NCBI GenBank assembly: GCA_026545765.1
Contig: CM048844.1
Coordinates: 69,049,035 to 69,113,034, forward strand
Reading direction: 5' to 3'
Length of the DNA stretch: 64,000 nt
From: Plantago major
Taxonomy: Eukaryota > Streptophyta > Magnoliopsida > Lamiales > Plantaginaceae
Part shown: positions 1 to 11,100 of the stretch, piece after piece
Numbering within the stretch: position 1 is the first letter of the stretch
Layout: each line of letters begins with the position of its first letter
Position numbers and translations under genes: made by a program
Notes under the pieces: generated by a model
The model's input: only the letters and a program-made list of their open reading frames with translations
Databases searched by the model: none
Told to the model about the DNA's origin: nothing

Positions 1-408
1 ACGTATACTTGGCGCGATCTTGTGAGTCCTCCCTTTCTCAAGGGAAACCTATAAATATGGAATATCCTCATAATGCAAAGTAAGTCAAGCCTTCTTCCTA
101 GACTCTTACCTTCTCAACTATTATACAGAGTAGATCTTCAGTCTCTCTTGAGTAAAGTCTCAGACCGGTTTGACACTTAGCAAATCGGGTCCTAACACCC
201 CCCCTCTAAGTCACTTGTGCAGGTTCTTACCGAGCTTAGGATCTCAGGTCCTTACGCATCGCCTCTTACCAGTACGACGTTTCTTACGGGCTCTTACTCT
301 TTGGTTCTTACAAGAAAGGTGGTTCTTACTCAAAGGTAATCTAGGTACTTAGCGTGAAGTAAAGCAAGGTAAATTCATTAAGTGGTTGGGGGACTTTTAC
401 CCTCAACA
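1..408 (+). repeat. 5' LTR of Tat-A (3' portion)
   Basis: It contains a TATA box (TATAAATA at 50-57), a C-run at 198-204, and ends in CAACA at 408 just before the primer-binding site. It is nearly identical to the downstream copy ending at 7193, with scattered substitutions and a shorter C-run (7 against 14). The LTR start is upstream of the window. Confidence 0.9.
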
Positions 409-430
409 TTTTGGCGCCGTCTGTGGGAAT
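409..430 (+). other. Tat-A primer-binding site
   Basis: TGGCGCCGTCTGTGGGAA begins four bases after the LTR end (412 onward). A TGG start followed by GCGCC is the complement of a tRNA 3' end, as in Tat-lineage plant gypsy elements. Tat-B has the same site with one change (TGGGGCCGTC...) at 17280. I did not assign the priming tRNA. Confidence 0.75.
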
Positions 431-459
431 CTTTACAAAAAGTTCTGTTCTCTTCAGTA

Positions 460-786
460 ATGGCAAGAACAAGAAAGTCTGTAAGAACCAACACTACTGC
501 GGTTGGGACGCCCTCCCTAAGGCAAAGAGGCAGACCTCCCACTCAGAGGGGAAGAGTGGTAAGAGCCACTTCAAGAAACACAGTGGACTATCCAAGTGAT
601 GGTTGCACTGCTAGTCTTACTTCAGAAGAGGAAAGAGTCGTTGATCCTTCAATAAGAACTCAAGCATTCGGAGTTGAAGGACAAGTTCCTCCGTCAGGAA
701 CACATGGTCCGCCTCCCGAAAGAAACTTCACTCTTCGAAACGGGCATGTCATTCGCCCAAGTGAGTTTGGGATGAGCGAGAACTAG
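460..786 (+). pseudogene. Tat-A gag, N-terminal fragment
   Basis: The frame opens with MARTRKSVRTN, matching MARTRQTVG at the start of Tat-B gag (17333), and later has an FTLRNGHVIRPSEFGMSE stretch matching FTMPDGRTVRTSDLGLSE in Tat-B. It is basic and low in complexity, as expected for the N-terminus of a Tat gag. It stops at 784-786 (TAG), where Tat-B continues, so it is a broken fragment of a capsid precursor gene. The ATG lies 51 bases after the LTR end, as in Tat-B (57 bases). No capsid core domain is present here. Confidence 0.7.
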
Positions 787-1075
787 CTTGGCCTCTTACT
801 ATTCAAGGATGCTTTGGTTATAACAATGTTTAGGCTCCTCAAGCTACTCACCCTTGGCGGTTCCTAGGCAAGCTGAGCCGGATCAATCTAGAAATGAACA
901 CCGCTCCATTTCGGAAAGATTAGGAGAACAAGTTCAACAGGAAGATCATCGCAACCTTCTTAATAGGAGAACAGTAACATCCTGAGGCCAACACGAAAGA
1001 AGTCCGGTCAGGCCTAGGACCGATGAAGTAGGTCCTAGTCGCTTTCTGGCTCCTCGACATAGAGTAAGGGATCAC

Positions 1076-1357
1076 ATGGCTAAAAGTATCTCGGTGGTTC
1101 AAATTGAGGATCTTCCTCCGGATGTAGCAATCAATCCAAGGACTTGTGAGAGGCTCGCCACTGAAGAGATCTACCTCCAACATAAGGCCTTAGAAGCTCA
1201 AATCGCTACTCTGGAAAAAATCGTAAAGGCTCATGAGAAATACTACTGTGATACTTGTCCCGAGGGTCATCTGACTGAGTATGAGAGCCGGCTGGAGTCC
1301 AATGGTGTGAATGATAACATGAATGCTCTTACCTTCGCGACCACTCTTACCCGATAA
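1076..1357 (+). pseudogene. Tat-A gag, central fragment
   Basis: The translated segment VQIEDLPPDVAINPRT...KALEAQ...CPEGHLTEYESRLES aligns by eye with VRIEELPADVAVHPRT...KALEAQ...CPVGHLTRYNSKMDS of Tat-B gag (17920-18230), so it is the linker entering the capsid domain. The frame ends at a TAA at 1355-1357, where Tat-B continues with GTVMDWY. Downstream (1370-1470) remnants such as LFLKRFEKAKED can be read in other frames, and the minisatellite follows. The gene is dead through stops and frameshifts. Confidence 0.7.
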
Positions 1358-1550
1358 CTCCATCAAGTCTTAGATGGACATCATCACGCTCTTCCTAAAA
1401 AGGTTTGAGAAGGCAAAAGAAGATGAGGTCAGTGGAGCACTTAGCAAAAATCATCCAAGGAAGGCAAGATAGGACCACACCCTAGGGACAATCCTCGGAC
1501 CACGTCCTAAGCACCATATCCTAGGTTCCCTAAGGTAGGATAAGGTCCTT

Positions 1551-2940
1551 ACCATCTCCTCGGAGTCGGTCCTCACCGTCGCCTCGGACCCGGTGCTCAC
1601 CGTCTCCTCGGAACAGGTCCTCACCATCTCCTCGGAGCCGGTTCTCACCGTCGCCTCGGAGCAGGTTCTTACCATCTCCTCGGACCAAGTTCTTACCATC
1701 TCCTCAGAGTAGGTCCTCACCATCTCCTCGGAGCCGGTCTTCACCGTCGCCTCGGACTCGGTTTTTACCATCTCCTCGGAGTAGGTCCTCACCATCTCCT
1801 CGGAGCCGGTCCTCACCGTCGCCTCGGACCCGGTTCTTACCATCTCCTTGGACCAAGTTCTTACCATCTCCTCGGAGCAGGTCCTCACCATCTCCTCGGA
1901 GCCGATCTTCACCGTCACCTCGGACTCGGTTCTTACCATCTCCTCGGAGCAGGTCCTCACCATCTCCTCGGAGTCGGTCCTCACCGTCGCCTCGGACCCG
2001 GTCCTCAACATCTCCTCGGAGTCGGTCCTCACCGTCGCCTCGGACCCGGTGCTCACCATCTCCTCGGAACAGGTCCTCACCATCTCCTCGGAGCCGGTTC
2101 TCACCGTCGCCTCGGAGCAGGTTCTTACCATCTCCTTGGACCAGGTTCTTACCATCTCCTCGGAGCAGGTTCTGACCATCTCCTTGGACCAGGTTCTTAC
2201 CATCTCCTCGGTGCAGGACCTCACCATCTCCTCAGAGCCGATCTTCACCGTCGCCTCGGACTCGGTTCTTACCATCTACTCGGAGCAGGTCCTCACCATC
2301 TCCTCGGAGCCGGTCTTCACCGTCCCCTCGAACTCGGTTCTTACCATCTCCTCGGAGCAAGTCCTCACCATCTCCTCGGAGCCGGTCCTCACCGTTACCT
2401 CAGACCCGGTTCTTACCATCTCCTCGGAGCAGGTCCTCACCTTCTCCTCGGAGTTGGTCCTCACCGTCCCCTCGGACTCGGTGCTCACCGTCTCCTCGGA
2501 ACAGGTCCTCACCATCTCCTCGGAGACGGTTCTCACCGTCACCTCGGAGCAGGTTCTTACCATCTCCTTGGACCAGGTTCTTACCATCTCCTCGGAGCAG
2601 GTTTCACCATCTCCTCGGAGCCGGTCTTCACCATCGCCTCGGACTCGGTTCTTACCATCTCCTCGGAGCAGGTCTTCACCGTTTCCTCGGAGCCGGTCCT
2701 CACCGTTACCTCGGACTCGGTCCTCACCGTTACCTCGGACTCGGTTCTTACCATCTCCTCGGAGCAGGTCCTCACCATCTTCTCGAAGCAGGCTCTTACC
2801 AAGTCCTCGGTCCAGGTTCTTACCATCTCCTCAGAGCCGGTTCTCACCGTGGCCTCAGACCATGTTCTTACCATGTCCTTGGACCCTGTTCTTACCATCT
2901 CCTTGGACCAGGTTCTCACCACATCCTCGGAGCGGGTCCT
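1551..2940 (+). repeat. 24-bp minisatellite of about 58 units within Tat-A
   Basis: This is a tandem array with a 24-base period. Units alternate between an ACCATCTCCTCGGAGC type and an ACCGTCGCCTCGGACC type, giving a partial 48-base higher-order pattern. In one + frame it encodes SPSPRSRS-like arginine-serine octapeptides, and all frames are largely open. A one-base-short unit near 2600 changes frame. It sits where Tat gag normally has a short RSPP-rich linker (compare RERSPPRRYADY in Tat-B at about 18738), so expansion of that linker is a reasonable origin. Long ORFs on both strands here reflect the repeat, not genes. Confidence 0.95.
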
Positions 2941-3049
2941 TGACCATGTCTTAGAGATCGCGTCCTAAGGTCAGACTACATCCTCCGGACCAACTAAGTA
3001 AGACACTCATTGTCCTACAAGCATCCGACACTTGCTACCAATTTGGCTA

Positions 3050-3175
3050 GGATAGCCTCCTACCGCCAAAGTGGCTAGGACCGTCTCCAACTCCAAAGTG
3101 GCTAAGACCGTCTCCAACGCCAATGTAGCCAGGGCAAGTCTCCTACCACCAGAGTGGCTAGGACAAGCATCTTAC
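3050..3175 (+). repeat. Short degenerate tandem repeat (about 27-30 bp units)
   Basis: Four to five copies of a unit built around AAAGTGGCTAGGACCGTCTC follow each other just after the minisatellite. Copies at 3069, 3096, 3123 and 3151 are diverged. There is no coding function. Confidence 0.65.
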
Positions 3176-3580
3176 TCCTTTAGTTGCACAAGCAAAAGTG
3201 AGGCCAACTCCATAAGCTTAAGAGCTAGGAAATACTTTCAAAGGTTGGGATTTGTTTATTTCGAATCCCGATCTCCATTTTCGCTGGCTTCTCTTAAAAC
3301 GGAGAACCGAAAATAATGCTCCACATTTTTCGATGAAAAAGTAAGTATTCTGACTTAACTTGAAATCATCATATACCATACATTCACATCCATTGAATCA
3401 TTCATTCATTTATTCATTCATCATGCACGCACACATCATTTATCAATGCTTCATTTACTACAAGCGTGCATGATTCGTCAAGGACATGTTTCCGATTAAT
3501 AAGGGGGTCCGACACCCACGAAATTATATGCCCGAATGCCTCGGCATAAGTACTTCAATATAAGCCCGACCGTCTCGACA

Positions 3581-4020
3581 TAACACGGACTCTCGTCCGT
3601 TCGGATGTCCTCCTTCGGACCATCCCGAAAAACCGGTTGTCATAAAAAGATAACACCCCATCCCTCTTACGGATGGATGAGTTATCCACTCACACAGACT
3701 CTCGTCCGTTCGGATGTCCTCCTTCGGACCATCCCGAAAAATCGGTTGTCATAAAAAGATAACACCCCATCCCTCTTACGGATGGATGAGTTATCCACTC
3801 ACACGGACTCTCGTCCGTTCGGATGTCCTCCTTCGGACCATCCCGAAAAACCTGTTGTCATAAAAAGAGAAACACCCCATCCCTCTTACGGATGTATGAG
3901 TTATCCACTTACACGGACTCTCGACCGTTTGGACGACCTCTCTCGGACAATCCATAAACACATGTTGTTTTGGAGATCACAAGCCATCGCTCTTACTGAT
4001 GGATAAGTTGTCCAAAGACA
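3581..4020 (+). repeat. 110-bp tandem repeat, four units
   Basis: The sequence CGGACTCTCGTCCGTTCGG recurs at 3585, 3695, 3804 and 3914, each starting a unit of about 110 bases that ends near GATGAGTTATCCACTCACA. The first three units are almost identical and the fourth is diverged. It is non-coding, inside the pol-less Tat-A internal region. Confidence 0.9.
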
Positions 4021-6250
4021 TCATATGTGAATGTTGACAATTTTTTCGGACACCAAGTACAAAGTTTCAGAAGCAAAGTTTGCAGGAGCTACAAAAATAG
4101 ACAAAAAGAAGACATTTTCAAACAAGTTTCACTCTTTTCGTATGAAATAAAGGTGGAACTGAAGTATCATGTTGAGTTATACACATATCCAAAAGACAGT
4201 ACAATAAAAGCAACACACTTGAACATTACAAGTGTTGAACAGAAAGGTAACTTCGGAGCAAAATAGTTAACTAAATTCGGAACGACACAGTAAGCTTGAG
4301 CAAGGAGGCACAGACCAGAACAGAGCCTAGCAGCGGAGAATAGCTTCAAACTGAGATCCGAAGCAAAGAATGCAAGCTTTGGACACTATAGTAGATCCAG
4401 AACTATAGCCGGTCCGCAACAGAGAATCAAATTGCCAGCTTCGGACAAAAAATGAGTACAGACAGAACAGTCCCGGAACAGCAAGTTCCGGACTGTAGCA
4501 AGTTCCATCGGTAACTAGGTGGTGTCAAACTCCTGATTGAAGACTATCTTGAGCAGCAAACTGAATGGGGAGATTCAGACTGAGTGAAAGAGAGCTAGCG
4601 TTCAACGGAAGCAACCTCGGACAAGCAAGATCCGGATGGGTTGGCTTCGGACTATGGCTAGATCCGGAACAGTAAAAAAGGAGACAATCGAGTGCTGTAA
4701 ACTCGAACTCAACAAGTAGCCAGAACCGGACTGCTAGCTTCAGGCAGAGCAATAACGGGACGGATCCGGATCGAGAGAAGCAAGAACAAAAAATTTTACC
4801 ATGGGCCAATGGAGTTTGATCTCTATAGCAGTCAGTCTCGAACTACCAATAAAGAAGAGCTTGAACATATAATAATTAGTTATAGAGATCTCGAGCAACA
4901 CAAGAGCTCCGGATGGAAGCAGCGTCGGATCTGAAACGACGGAGAATTAACTCAACCCCGGACCGACAATAATAAGTTTGGGACAGCCTCGGACTGATTA
5001 ATAAATATGGCCCAAGCTTCGAACTGACCAAAATCAAGATTCAATGCAAACTGAACAGAATCACGAGTCTCAGACTAAACAGCAGAACCGCAACAGTAAT
5101 ACTCCGGCTCACATTCAGCACGACGGCGTAAGTCTCCATCTTCTTCCCAGCCGACACACGGCAGCCTCTAACAATAACAAAACCACCAGATCGTCCATTA
5201 TTGATACAGTCGGATCCGAAACAGCGAAGCTCCGAATGCCAAAAGTTCCGAGCTGGCGCAGCAGGTTGAAGTTCCCGTGGCGGCTACTAAACTAGGATCT
5301 CGAGTTCGGATGCAAAACTCGGAGAGAACTGATCCGGAGCGCTTCAGCTTCGGATTTGGAACAGAGCACTTCGACTGAACAGCGAACTAACGCCTCAGAC
5401 ATGGGAATCCAGATCGGATTATTAAAAAAAATAAATAGAGAGAAAAGTTTGAGTAGAGATTCGGAGCTAACATGGCGGATCCATGCCAAATCTCAAATAG
5501 CAAAACTCAACTAAATCTCGAACATAATCACTCCGACCAAATCCGGACGGACTTAACAACCACAGAGATTCGGAACTACAATAAAGGATTTGGTACAGCA
5601 AAACTCAGATCTGAGAATTGGATAACAGCTGAAATAAAACCCAGAATGCCAATTCACACTCAAACCTCGGACCAGAACCGAGCCCGAGCAAAACTCGAAG
5701 CCGGAATAGAGATCCGAACCGATCTGCCCCAAACAGATCTTGAACAGAATGGTGGACTGATGCGCAGTGGAGCACGTCTTCGGACGTGAGCAGGCGTCTC
5801 CGATCTGGAGCACACTCGGACCGAAACTCCCACCTTCGAACTGTAGACAGGCGCAACGGAATAAAAGAAGAAGACAGGAAGGCACAGTAAAGAAGAAGAG
5901 ACATATAGCTTGTCAGTTTGATTCTAGTTTCATTTAGAAAGGATCCATAGACTGATGGGCCGATCCGGTCTAGACCCGATGGGCTCAAAAATGCTAGACC
6001 AAATTCAATCTATTGGTGGATTAGGACTTAATTTCGGATCCAACCAAAACCAAACGCATATGCCAAGAGTCGGACCCAAGTTGCTTCACCGATCAACTTA
6101 AAAACTTCTCTCTTCGAAGTGTGCAAATGGAAGAAATTATATATTTTTTCGAAGTCCGGATCCGACATCCAAGCGACAAAATCTACCCGGACTTGACTCC
6201 TCGGATCCGACATCCAAGCGACAAAATTTTCCAAAGTCCTAAGCCTTCAC
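4021..6250 (+). repeat. Degenerate TTCGGA/TCCGGA-rich internal region of Tat-A
   Basis: No coding region is convincing here. Short motifs of the type CTTCGGAC, ATCCGGAA and TCCGGACT recur every 20-60 bases, often followed by AGC or AACAG, which looks like a very old, diverged tandem array. A better preserved direct repeat (CGGATCCGACATCCAAGCGACAAAAT type) occurs at about 6160 and 6203. The stretch replaces the pol region expected in an autonomous gypsy element. Confidence 0.55.
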
Positions 6251-6418
6251 GTTTGACCCTGTCTCGCTACAAATACCTCTTTTCTACAGTCCGAGACGGG
6301 ACGTCTCCCTCTCGGACTGTAAGAAAAGAGGGGGGGGGGGAAGAGAGATAGGGGAAAGACAAGAGAGGACACGGATAAGGAAAATTTTCAAAGCTCACAA
6401 GATCGATCGCACAAAGAA

Positions 6419-6590
6419 GCTCCCCGGACACTATAGTTCCACAACTATCTTCTACAAAGATACTTGGAAACTAGGGGGACATATGTTGATAAAAAAATAT
6501 GTCCAAGGCGCCAAAGGCATTCTAAGCTCCCCGGACACTATAGTTCCACAACTATCTTCTACTAAGATACTTGGAAACTATGGGGACATA
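6419..6590 (+). repeat. Tandem duplication of PPT and LTR start at Tat-A 3' end
   Basis: A block containing CCCCGGACACTATAGTTCC, the purine tract ACTAGGGGGACATA and the LTR start TGTTGATA occurs twice. The first copy starts at 6419 (LTR start at 6484) and the second at 6526 (LTR start at 6591). Only the second runs on into a full LTR. The second purine tract carries a T (ACTATGGGGACATA). Confidence 0.85.
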
Positions 6591-7193
6591 TGTTGATACA
6601 GAAATATGTCCATGACGTCCTAACCGCTCTATCGGACTACAGTCCTAAGCGGGACGTCCTAACCGCTCTATCGGACTACAGTCCTAGACGGGACATCCTA
6701 ACCAAACCAACCTATTGGGCCATAGGCCTATCAAAACATTGGGCCATGGGCCTAATAGAGCATTGTTGGCGCAATCTGGGACGTACACTTGGCACGATCT
6801 TGTGAATCCTCCCTTTCTCAAGGGAAACCTATAAATATGGCATATCCTCATAATGCAAAGTAATTCAAGCCTTCTTCCTAGACTCTTACCTTCTCAACTA
6901 TTATACAGTGTAGATCTTCAGTCTCTCTTGAGTAAAGTTTCACACCGGTTTGACACTTAGCAAACTGGGTCCTAACCCCCCCCCCCCCCTCCAAGTCACT
7001 TGTTCAGGTTCTTACCGAGCTTAGGATCTCAGGTCCTTACGCATCGCCTCTTACCAGTACGACGGTTCTTACGGGCTCTTACTCTTTGGTTCTTACAAGC
7101 AAGGTGGTTCTTACTCAAAGGTGGTCTAGGTACTTAGCGTGAAGGAAAGCAAGGGAAATTCATTAAGTGGTTGGGGGACTTTTACCCACAACA
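6591..7193 (+). repeat. 3' LTR of Tat-A
   Basis: The LTR begins TGTTGATACAG after the PPT and ends CCCACAACA. It contains a 39-base tandem duplication (CCTAACCGCTCTATCGGAC units at about 6618 and 6657), a TATA box at 6830-6837, and a run of 14 C at 6976-6989. It matches the partial 5' LTR at the window start. Confidence 0.9.
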
Positions 7194-8128
7194 AATAGTT
7201 CCACAACTATCTCAACAAACTAGGGGTGCATATGTTGATATGAAAATATGTCCAATCCGTCATAGGCACCTTGGAACGAATCCTGAGGCGTCCCGAGTTG
7301 TCTAAAGGACCCGAGACACAATGATCCGACCCATAGGTTCGACCCTAGTCCCTCAGGTCCGACCCTAGGCCCTCAGGTCCGACCCTCCCTAGAAAAGGGA
7401 CAGAGTACGTAAAAGATACTGGGTCCGACCCTAGGTCTGCAGGTCCGACCCATCTAGGCCCGATACGGATGATCATTCGGACCCAACATGACAATCTCAC
7501 AAGCAACCAAGTAGACTGGCACTAGAGAGTAGGGAGGTCCGAGTCATAAGGTCTGAATCGGAAGAGTTGGGCAAACCTAGGGAACTTCCCCATAGACAGT
7601 CCAATATGGTCCGGACCAAGCATCCGGACCAACCTCTCCGGACCTTGAACCTCGGCAGATTATGTCACACCCTCTAAAACTCTCTCAATAATGACTAAAC
7701 TACCCCTAAAAGCCCAAAAGGGTATGGGCTAAGTGTCATTATTGGGCCATGGGCCTAAATGAGCCTTGGTGGCTCGATCAAGGCCTTACACTTGGCATGA
7801 TCCAGGGGAGTCCTCCCTCTTTGAGAAATTCCTATAAATATGGCACACTTCCCCATGTTAAGGTAAGTCATTTTTTACGAAACTAATCCCGAACATTATA
7901 CAGAGTAGATCTTCAGTCTCTCTTGAGTAAAGTCTCTAACCGGTTTGACGCTTAGCAAACCGGGTCCTAACCCCCCCCCCCCTTCAAGTCATTTGTGCAG
8001 GTTCTTACCCAGCTTGAGGTCGCAGGCTCTCACACATTGGCTCTTACACTGTACGGACCTTCTTACCTTGGCTATTACCTGTGAAGTCGAATAATCTCTA
8101 AGTAGTTGGGGGATTTTACCCTCAACAA
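7194..8128 (+). mobile_element. 3' end of an older Tat relative: PPT fragment plus LTR
   Basis: Directly after the Tat-A 3' LTR come a degenerate PPT (ACTAGGGGTGCATA, 7219-7232) and a second, diverged LTR that starts TGTTGATATG at 7233 and ends CCTCAACA at 8128. It has the same order of parts as Tat-A: TATAAATA at 7833-7840, then the AGTAGATCTTCAGTCTC block, and 12 C at 7971-7982. Several GGTCCGACCC copies lie at 7330-7450. The simplest reading is that Tat-A inserted just upstream of the PPT of this older element; its 5' part would be left of the window. It in turn interrupts the MULE at 8129. Confidence 0.75.
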
Positions 8129-11100
8129 TGAACATAACAGCTGAACTATCATCGGGATAATCATCTTCGTGAAAATCATTGAGTATTTTGTCCCCATAGT
8201 TCACAGATTCATGTGCATTTGTTGCTAATCAAAACCTAAACTCCCTTTGGAACCTTTCGAAAAAATTTAATGTGTATACCTTGAGACATTTTTTGAATGA
8301 ATCAGAACATTGAAGATATAATTCAGAACATTACAGGTACATTTTTCAAGTTTTTATTCTAGATTAATTGAAAATAAGCAGAAACATTACTCACATGTAT
8401 AACAACATTACTTGTATAAGCAAAAACATACCTGTGAAGCATGTCTTACTAGTGGAGAAGGCATATAAATTTTTGGAGCATGGTATGAGTTCTGGAACTC
8501 ATTTCTCACTTCCTTGGTCCTCCAACGATTGATCATTGCATCAAACAAATGAAAAAATTGTGTAAGAGATGTTTGTTTATTTGCATTGTACGATAATGCA
8601 CTGTTAGTGCTCTCGCTCCTTTGAGAAGATAGTATCCCAGCTGAGAAGTAGTCTTTTTTCTAGGGCAGTGCACCATTTGTCTTTGAATGCGCACAATCTT
8701 TTGGACCAGGCATCATCTTGTAGTTCGTATGATGTTACCATTTCAGTCCAATTTGTTTCAAAATCTTCTTGATTGTAAGATCCTATCAGGCAATCATGGA
8801 ATGCCTCTTTGAAGTTGTCATCTTGTTTAAGTCTCCCACAATGGCTTATTGCATTTTGGTATAGATGACATAAGCAAAGTCGGTGTCGTGTTTCATCTTT
8901 GAACACCTGTGCAATTTTAAACAGAGTACAGACATCAACAGTATAAACAAGAACATTAGTGACATAGAGAGAAATATAGAATGTATAAGTAAGAACATTA
9001 AACATTGAGGAACATTTTGACATCTATTAAAAATATATTAGGAATATAGTATAAAACATCATATGTATAATATAGAACATCACATATATAAATAGGAACA
9101 TTTAAAGCACACATGTGCAGTTTTAAACAGAGTACATATATCATCAGTATAAACAAGAACATTAGTGATATATAAATAAATATGAGATATATAAGGAAGA
9201 ACATTAAACAGATAAGTACCGTTTCAATCGACTTGGAAATTGCAAAATCTTGGTCAGTGAATATAGTTTCTGCCTTCTTGTTGTCCATTGATTTCAGAAA
9301 CTCTTCAAATAGCCATACGAATGTTTCCGTTTTTTCATTCGCTATGAAAGCACAACCAAACATCACGTTGTTCCAATGGTTGTTGATCGCACTGAATGGA
9401 GCACATATCAATCCATACTTGTTTGTCCTATACGTCGTGTCAAATATCATGACATCTCCATAAAGAACGTAGTCGTCCCTCATCATCGAATCCCTCCAAA
9501 ACAACCCACATAACTTGCCATCTTCATCCAGTTTGGGACTAAATAGAACATTGGCTCCTCTTCTTGCCTAAATTTTAGGAGATCAAGCACATTTTGTGCA
9601 TCTGCACCACCCATTTCCTTCGTTCTCTTGCGGGTAATGAAGTTGATTTGGTCGTTCAATAGGTGTCCGACATGTTCTTGTCCTCCAGCATTTTCCACCA
9701 GATACATGAATGCATCAGTGGGTTTCAAACCTGCATTATCCATTATTTCAATGGCTTTAGCTTTTTCACTTGATATATTACGCTCCACTCTATACAAGTG
9801 TTGCAAAGCTGGTCTGGTCATAGGATGGTTATGATCAATTATGTGTTTCTTCACCTTGAAGATGTTGGTCTTATCCTCATCCAATCTCGATGTAGACAGA
9901 TCTGTTTTTTGCCCCTGCATTATTAGATAAATAAAGAAGAACATTAAACACACAAATTTAGAACATTACAGAAATAAGGTAAAATAATGTAGTTAAACAA
10001 CATATTAAGAACATCTAACAAATAAGACAGAACATTTAACAAATAAGGTGGAACATATGATATACAAAGTAGAACATTATCAAGCAGATTTACACATTCA
10101 AGTATTGAATTTTAGAACATTACAGAAATAAGGTAAACCATAGTAAAAACAGCTGTTTCATTTAAAAAAAATTGTGATGATACTCACATATTAAGAACAT
10201 CTAACAAATAAGGTAGAACATAAAATATATAAAGTAGAACATTATCAAGCAGATTTACACATTCAAGTATTGAATTTTCGAACATTACATAAATAAGACA
10301 GAACATTAAATGAATAAGATAGAACATATCACCTTGAAATGAAACTGCATTCTAATGGATGCCTTGCAATAAGTTTTTGTGATTGTTTCTTGTTTTTTTC
10401 TTCCTTTTTTTTTCTTGGGCCGGTTATCTTCCAGGAGTGGAACAGGAGGAGTTGGAGTTATTGCTGGACTTGCTTCATTATTTTTACCCACACAACTGCA
10501 AACGAAGTATTTCTCAAACAATTTCATGTCCAAATCACGTCTTGATGTTGCTTTCCTGAAAGAGAAACCTTTCATTGAAGCATGTTTCCTATATAGATTG
10601 TGTAATTCCTCAAGAGTTCCAGTTCATCCTTCTAGGCTGCCGGCAATGCTCATATCAATATCAGGTGCAATATCATCTAGTTACAACACATTACATATAT
10701 TAGAGACAACATTGAGGAAATATTATAGCACATTCATTAAATAACTATAAACATGTATATCTTAAGCTAGTGTTTTTTAAGAATATTACCTACAGTTACA
10801 AGAGGTAGGACTGTATTTGTTTATGTACTATTGCCATTAGAGGTTGCTGCTGTAATAAATAATATAAACATTAGAGAAATTCAGAAGAACATAACCCAAA
10901 TAAAATAGAATACTGAAGCAACAGTAATGATTAATTGTCCTTTTTTTTTACCTATTGGAGTGTTGAATACATTTGTTTCATTTGTATTAAATTGTCCTCA
11001 TTTGATAGATCTGCAGATAGATTTGAACATTAAAGAAATAACGTAGAAAATTTCAAGTCACTTTTCATGAACCTTACGTGTATAACAAGAAACATTGCGA

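Larger units (their letters stand above)
1..7193 (+). mobile_element. Tat-A: gypsy/Tat-type LTR element without pol (5' LTR truncated by window)
   Basis: The first 408 bases match 6781-7193 closely, so they are the 3' part of a 5' LTR whose start lies outside the window; the 3' LTR runs from 6591 to 7193. A tRNA primer-binding site follows the 5' LTR, and a purine tract precedes the 3' LTR. The only coding remnants are gag-like (460-786 and 1076-1357) and are homologous to the gag of Tat-B at 17333 onward. No protease, reverse transcriptase or integrase motif is seen between 1360 and 6590; tandem repeats fill that space. This fits a large non-autonomous (LARD-like) derivative that would need Tat-B-like proteins in trans. 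The family assignment rests on shared gag, PBS, LTR layout and PPT with Tat-B. Confidence 0.85.

Noticed and set aside
1451..2922. Long ORFs on the minus and plus strands (up to 368 codons) with MVRT.. or LTISSE.. repeats
   Set aside because: They are products of the 24-base minisatellite, which has a length divisible by three and few stop codons in any frame.
3581..4020. CRISPR-like array
   Set aside because: The 110-base units are contiguous, without spacers, and lie in a plant retrotransposon.
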